Shown one piece after another: positions 5,507 through 6,336 of a stretch of DNA of 6,336 nt. Within the stretch, counting starts at the first letter, position 1; the number at the start of each line of letters is the position of its first letter. Made by a program: the position numbers and the translations under genes. The notes beneath the pieces were generated by a model. It had not been told where the DNA came from, made no database searches, and saw only the letters and a program-made list of their open reading frames with translations. Origin of the DNA: an uncultured Oscillospiraceae bacterium (lineage in GTDB: Bacteria > Bacillota > Clostridia > Oscillospirales > Oscillospiraceae); NCBI GenBank assembly GCA_900752445.1, contig CAADVN010000160.1, forward strand, positions 1 through 6,336, given 5' to 3'.

Positions 5507-5601
5507 CACGACTTGACTCCAAGCCCGCCGCAAGCCCTTTTTGGCCTCAAAACAGCGAAAATAGTTTACATAACTACCAATTTTAAAAGTTAGCCGCTGA
5601 G

Positions 5602-5645
5602 TTATTAACATTTTCAACAGGTTTTTCAACATAGATTTTTCAGCA
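5602..5645 (+). repeat. Four head-to-tail 9-mers (TTTTCAACA-like)
   Basis: TTATTAACA (5602-5610), TTTTCAACA (5611-5619), TTTTCAACA (5623-5631) and TTTTCAGCA (5637-5645) lie in the same orientation with start spacings of 9, 12 and 14 bp. They look like weak DnaA boxes (consensus TTATNCACA): the first has one mismatch, the next two have two, and the last has three. No replication gene is present in the window. Confidence 0.4.
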
Positions 5646-5699
5646 AGCCGGACTTTGTGCGAGTGATTACAGGCAGTTATACGTTTTGGGGGCTTTCAG

Positions 5700-5781
5700 G
5701 CCGCGATTTTCAGCTTTCCCGTGTCATTGACATAATCAGAACGGCGCCCGGGCGCGGCTCCGGACACGGAAAATCGGCGGC
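5700..5781. repeat. Long imperfect inverted repeat with inner palindrome
   Basis: CCGTGTC-type arms pair over 18 bp: 5720-5725 with 5763-5768, 5705-5711 with 5769-5775 (after an 8-nt bulge at 5712-5719), and 5700-5704 with 5776-5781 (one bulged base). The 37-nt loop holds the 12-bp palindrome GCGCCCGGGCGC (5744-5755) and most of TGTCATTGACA (5722-5732). The right arm overlaps the 3' half of the tsaD terminator stem, so the two structures exclude each other. Confidence 0.5.
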
Positions 5782-5801
5782 ACCCTTGCGGATACCGCCG
5801 A
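5770..5801 (-). terminator. Terminator of tsaD
   Basis: On the minus strand TCGGCGGTATCC pairs with GGGTGCCGCCGA over 12 bp (two G-U pairs) around a GCAA tetraloop, followed by TTTT (5773-5770). It lies 17 bp behind the tsaD stop codon. Confidence 0.8.
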
Positions 5802-5818
5802 CCCCCTCCAAAGCGCGT

Positions 5819-6336
5819 TCAGATCTCCATCGTTGCGTAGGCGTTCAGCTCGCTGCCCGCCCGCGCGCCCGACAGATACTCATAGTACGCTTGTGACGCT
5901 ATCATGGCCGCATTGTCGCCGCACAGCTTCAGCGGCGGTATGTACAGCTTCGCGCCAGCGCGCTCCGCCGCCGCCGCAAAGTCGCGCCTTATCCTCGAAT
6001 TCGCCGCGCCCCCGCCTGCTACGACTATAGTATTATATCCCAGCTCCGCCGCCGCAGACATCGTCCGCGGTACAAGGCTGTCGCTCACCGCCTTGCAGAA
6101 GCTCGCCGCAAGGCCCGCCCTGTCTATCTCTTCCCCGCGCTGCTCCGCGCCGTGAACCAGGTTTATCACCGCCGTCTTCAGCCCCGAAAAGCTCATGTCA
6201 TACGCGCTGCCCTCTATGTGCGACTGCGGCATCGCATACCGCGTGTCGTCGCCCTGCTGCGAGAGCTCGTCCAGAGGCCGCCCGCCGGGATACGGCAGGC
6301 CCAGCACCCTCGCCGTCTTGTCAAAGCACTCGCCCG
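5819..6336 (-). CDS. tsaD: tRNA N6-threonylcarbamoyladenosine transferase, 3' part
   Basis: The gene is cut by the window edge; 171 C-terminal residues remain, open from the first full codon at 6332-6334. TsaD transfers the threonylcarbamoyl group to A37 of tRNAs that read ANN codons, with TsaB and TsaE in bacteria, in the cytoplasm. Visible family motifs (numbering from the first visible residue): GECFDKTARVLGLPYPGG (1-18), SFSGLKTA (48-55), GGGAANSRIR (107-116, family GGVAANxxLR) and CGDNAAMIA (138-146), whose Asp140 corresponds to a metal ligand of the active site. A GTG at 6305-6307 is internal, since the conserved sequence continues upstream in frame. The stop is followed by a strong terminator, so tsaD is last in its unit. 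Confidence 0.95.
   Translation of the reverse strand, partial: GECFDKTARVLGLPYPGGRPLDELSQQGDDTRYAMPQSHIEGSAYDMSFSGLKTAVINLVHGAEQRGEEIDRAGLAASFCKAVSDSLVPRTMSAAAELGYNTIVVAGGGAANSRIRRDFAAAAERAGAKLYIPPLKLCGDNAAMIASQAYYEYLSGARAGSELNAYATMEI

Larger units (their letters stand above)
5372..5699. other. Non-coding region, AT-rich in its right part
   Basis: There is no credible gene here. The left part (about 5411-5452) is a pyrimidine-rich, GC-rich tract. From about 5470 the sequence becomes AT-rich, with TTTTAAAA at 5581-5588, many short dyads, and the related 9-mers listed separately. A lone TATAAT (5404-5409, plus) has no matching -35. The 60-codon minus-strand frame at 5368-5550 lacks a ribosome site and runs into the tRNA promoter. 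Confidence 0.5.

Noticed and set aside
5368..5550. A 60-codon basic minus-strand frame between tsaD and tRNA-Thr(CGT)
   Set aside because: No Shine-Dalgarno or family motif is seen. Its 3' end overlaps the -35 of the tRNA promoter, and the basic residues come from a purine-rich tract.
5602..5645. A true chromosomal replication origin
   Set aside because: The boxes carry one to three mismatches to the DnaA consensus, and no dnaA, dnaN or similar gene is near. It is reported only as a repeat cluster.
5819..6307. GTG at 6305-6307 as the tsaD start
   Set aside because: Conserved TsaD sequence (GECFDKTAR) continues in frame upstream to the window edge, so the gene is truncated by the window.

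Overview
The window looks like a piece of chromosome from a GC-rich Gram-positive gut-type Clostridium, plausibly Oscillospiraceae. This rests on strong AGGAGG-type ribosome sites, housekeeping promoters with a 17-bp spacer, GC-rich codons, CCA-encoding tRNA genes, and the mix of genes. The placement is inference from style and gene content; no rRNA or phylogenetic marker is complete here.

Layout: positions 1-134 hold GC-rich hairpin/repeat sequence. A minus-strand gene for a GH13 amylosucrase-type enzyme follows (135-1976), with its own promoter. Upstream of it is a small minus-strand gene (2205-2660) for an unrecognised, probably DNA-binding protein. That gene has a near-consensus promoter with dyads on both sides of it. 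Positions 2763-3179 are a minus-strand tRNA unit: promoter, tRNA-Asp(GTC), hairpin, tRNA-Thr(GGT), terminator. Beyond it lies a second copy of the last 30 nt of that tRNA-Thr plus its terminator. A divergent plus-strand gene (3262-4344) encodes a secreted protein with a copper-amine-oxidase-N-like domain and a NodB fold that has lost its catalytic motifs. It ends in a hairpin-rich terminator shared with the convergent birA-type gene (4467-5198, minus). Behind birA lie tRNA-Thr(CGT) and its promoter, then about 400 bp of non-coding DNA rich in short repeats and dyads. The window closes with the 3' part of tsaD (minus).

The genes do not form one pathway. Translation and cofactor housekeeping (three tRNAs, TsaD, biotin ligase) is interleaved with an alpha-glucan/sucrose enzyme and a secreted pseudoenzyme. 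Both genes with Thr anticodons read ACN codons, which are among the ANN codons that need the TsaD-dependent t6A modification; this is a functional link but not evidence of an operon.

I see no CRISPR array, transposase, integrase or complete novel multi-gene system. The points most worth following are the ligand-less NodB protein, the duplicated tRNA-Thr 3' end, the cluster of related 9-mers at 5474-5645, and the long inverted repeat at 5700-5781 that overlaps the tsaD terminator.
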